Origin: Verrucomicrobiota bacterium | GTDB taxonomy: Bacteria; Verrucomicrobiota; Verrucomicrobiia; Verrucomicrobiales; Akkermansiaceae | Direction of reading: 5' to 3' | Length of the DNA: 47,438 nucleotides | Assembly (NCBI GenBank): GCA_026397725.1 | Contig: JAPLUI010000088.1 | Location: forward strand, 1-47,438 | In this document: piece by piece, positions 46,601 through 47,438 of the stretch | Layout of the letters: each line of letters starts with the position of its first letter | Position numbering within the stretch: position 1 is the stretch's first letter | Translations under genes and position numbers: made by a program | The notes under the pieces: model-generated | The model's database searches: none | The model's input: only the letters and a program-made list of their open reading frames with translations | What the model was told of the DNA's origin: nothing

Positions 46601-47108
46601 CAACCCGCGCGATCGCTTTCCCTTTGCCGGCATGGTGCGCAGCCTGGAGGGGAAAACCGCCAAGTCCGGCAAGCCCTTCGGCGTGCTGGTCCTCGAAGAC
46701 TTCACCGGCTCCGCCGAAATCATGCTGTGGGGCGAAACCTATCTCCCGGCCCGCGAGGCCGGCCTGTTAGAGCAGGGCAAGATCATCAAACTCAAGTGCT
46801 CCATCCAGGTGGACGACCGCACGGGTGGCCGCCGGCTCACCGGTTATGAAGTCGCCGAACTCAAGCCCAGGCGCAGCCTGGCCAATGGCAAGGGGCCGCT
46901 CGAACTGATGTTATGGACCAGCCGTCACAGCGAACGCGACCTCGAGGACATCCGCTTCATCATCGCCGGCTACCCCGGCCACACCCCGGTCCACCTGCAT
47001 TTCCACAACAGTGCCGGACGCCGCCTCACCCTCGAACTCGGCACCGCCTTCAACGTGAAACGCAGCGTCGAACTCGAAGACGAACTCGCCCGCTGGATCG
47101 AGGAGTGA
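43602..47108 (+). CDS. dnaE: DNA polymerase III subunit alpha
   Basis: The 1168-residue replicative polymerase subunit is close to the usual DnaE length of about 1160. Start at 43602 gives MSNSFVHLHLHTEFSLLDGM, the PHP domain opening; ATG 43587 is an alternative. PHP motifs HLHTEFS and MTDHGNLYG are present. The catalytic aspartates of the C-family palm are seen as D407 and D409 in PDVDIDF, and D568 in KMDFLGL. Other blocks include GPGRGSAAGSLASYA, GVHAAGIVIG, YRPGAMQFID, FGVMIYQEQV, FAGYGFNKSHSACYG and LPPDLNASQ. An OB-fold follows near residues 990-1080 (FPFAGMV, LEDFTGSAEIMLW) and a C-terminal tail contacts the clamp and tau in known DnaE. It is a housekeeping gene and marks the end of the accessory region. 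Confidence 0.96.
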   Translation: MSNSFVHLHLHTEFSLLDGMIRTKDLAKRAGELGMPAVAMTDHGNLYGAVQFYKACLANQVKPILGCEIYLAPTTLEDRREIPGRKRATHLTLLAETNAGWDNLSKLISKGHLDGLYHGKPRVDRETLRQYAQGLICLSGCISGPVNEWLLAGDEDQARETLIELCDLFGKANTYVEIHHHDLEPERRVTPGLLKLAAELQLKPVAANDVHFLKRSDHEAHDVMICIGTGHLLIDENRMHYSPELYFKTAEEMRALFADVPGACDATLEIAARCNVTLKLDATSSEKYPQFGTPDGSPREEYFMKVCRDGLVRRYGEQRANDPELAARLKYEVDTINQLGFASYFLITADFIQWARDQNIPVGPGRGSAAGSLASYAMGITDICPLRFGLLFERFLNPERVSPPDVDIDFCQSRRGEVIDYVRRKYGERSVSHIITYGTMGAKSVVRDVARVMGMSYNDGDRLSKLIDPKPNEKEDKDKYGPSILSREWDKNTELRELIESSSTYQDLWSYALKLEGLNRNVGVHAAGIVIGDRPLDEHVPLTRGNEGEVVTQYDMKAITEVGLLKMDFLGLKNLTVIQEAVQHIRRHTPDFVIEAVTLEDPKTFELLNRGETMGVFQLESGGMVETCRKYAIGKIDDIIDLLAVYRPGAMQFIDQMLEVKKGRKKAMYEHPLLEQVCSDTFGVMIYQEQVQNAAKVLAGYTLGGADLLRRAMGKKDVKEMEQQRAKFIKGCEETNSISHRLADQIFDKIAMFAGYGFNKSHSACYGHISYWTAYLKTNHTVEFMAALLSNEIQNTDKIGVFVSECHRMGLEILPPDLNASQLRFAPETGPNGKPRIRYGLAAIKNCGEGAMAAAIQERERGGRFTSLEDFSARLDSKVVNKRILENLVKAAAFDWTGETRAGMFGRLEQVISASSSIQRDRASGQVSMFDALDFAAPATAAKARRRGAAQEEWSKDERLAHEKELLGFYVTGHPLDKFRNVIDSDRYRRLGLVDDLEISNPRDRFPFAGMVRSLEGKTAKSGKPFGVLVLEDFTGSAEIMLWGETYLPAREAGLLEQGKIIKLKCSIQVDDRTGGRRLTGYEVAELKPRRSLANGKGPLELMLWTSRHSERDLEDIRFIIAGYPGHTPVHLHFHNSAGRRLTLELGTAFNVKRSVELEDELARWIEE

Positions 47109-47229
47109 TGGCTCCGCTCAAGTCCTGTGCCGAGCATGGCGGCGAGCGCTTGCCGCTCGTTGGATGCCGGGCCGATGGCGCGAGCCACGTTGATTCCCGC
47201 CGCTTGGCCGGGACGGGAGATTGGATGGA

Positions 47230-47268
47230 GTGCGGTGGGAAGCGCAGCGCCTCACCGCTGTGGCTAAG
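47230..47268 (-). repeat. dispersed palindromic repeat, copy 2
   Basis: This is the reverse complement of 202-240 with about one mismatch (core GGCGCTGCGCTTCCCACCGC read on minus). The stem partner seen in copy 1 is not conserved here. The rest of 47109-47391 contains no gene that I can support. Confidence 0.65.
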
Positions 47269-47391
47269 TCCCGGCGCGTGCTGCGGCCGGACCATGGTCC
47301 GGTCCGTCACCAGGATTCGGCGTTCCCGTTCTCAGCATCAGAACCCGGTGGGCGGGTGTGGCACCGGGAGTAACGTGGGCGCGATAAGGAG

Positions 47392-47411
47392 CCACCACAT
47401 TCTTGTGGTGG
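47392..47411. other. perfect hairpin
   Basis: CCACCACA-TTCT-TGTGGTGG forms a perfect 8-bp stem with a 4-base loop, about 280 bases after dnaE. No T-run follows. It abuts a GTAG-footed sequence (47411 onward, GTAGCGGAAGGGCGGCCCAT) that may be a truncated REP unit cut by the window edge. Confidence 0.45.
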
Positions 47412-47438
47412 TAGCGGAAGGGCGGCCCATGAGTGCGT

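Noticed and set aside
1..47438. CTAAC excess explained by one base-calling error at a modified motif
   Set aside because: Not favoured, because the apparent source words CCAAC, GTCAG and CTCAC also occur unchanged many times. It is kept as an alternative until independent reads are checked.

Overview
The window looks like a chromosomal segment of a Verrucomicrobiota bacterium. It is GC-rich, apart from an AT-rich first 200 bases. The evidence is a Verru_Chthon cassette protein A-like gene, several very large secreted beta-sandwich proteins, passenger-associated beta-strand repeats, DUF5703- and DUF6288-like proteins, a GntR-type regulator with a sugar-binding domain, and Gfo/Idh and TIM-barrel epimerase genes. 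Shine-Dalgarno signals are weak at most starts. I see no rRNA, tRNA, integrase, transposase or CRISPR array.

Layout. Bases 1-537 are a repeat-rich intergenic region. From 538 to 18339 lies a run of secreted proteins: a short collapsed protein (538-1137), an intact DUF5703-type glycosidase candidate (1298-3589), a 1935-residue multidomain protein carrying an SGNH/sialate O-acetylesterase domain (3873-9680), and a 2827-residue DUF6288-like protein with about fifteen further beta domains (9856-18339). A pseudopilin-like Verru_Chthon protein A and a coupled secreted partner follow (18517-22864). From 23160 to 29940 comes a strip of broken carbohydrate-active genes: a DUF5703 paralogue, three or four acetylesterase relics and an enterotoxin/alpha-galactosidase-like gene. 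Within it only a Tat-exported Gfo/Idh oxidoreductase (25291-26601) looks intact. An intact GH115 alpha-glucuronidase (29937-32846) and a minus-strand GntR/sugar-sensor regulator (32860-33909) close this cluster. Two more large secreted proteins follow (34114-36645 and 37117-40203), then a pair of overlapping SPFH/band-7 membrane proteins (40355-42303), a sugar isomerase/epimerase-like gene (42339-43301) and dnaE (43602-47108).

How it may work together. Acetylesterases plus GH115, a DUF5703 glycosidase, an oxidoreductase, an epimerase and a sugar-responsive regulator suggest breakdown of an acetylated, glucuronic-acid-bearing polysaccharide such as a glucuronoxylan-type hemicellulose. That is inference from family roles. 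Six proteins or relics end in a related C-terminal module, which makes a shared sorting or anchoring signal plausible.

Most unusual signals. (1) Several genes are collapsed, keeping both ends and losing the middle, often in frame; one junction can be read against an intact paralogue and shows a 10-base microhomology. (2) The DNA word CTAAC/GTTAG is very strongly favoured over its one-base neighbours in every permitted codon phase and in intergenic DNA. (3) There is the shared C-terminal module itself. (4) REP/BIME-like hairpins with a GTAG foot lie between genes, with no RAYT transposase in view.
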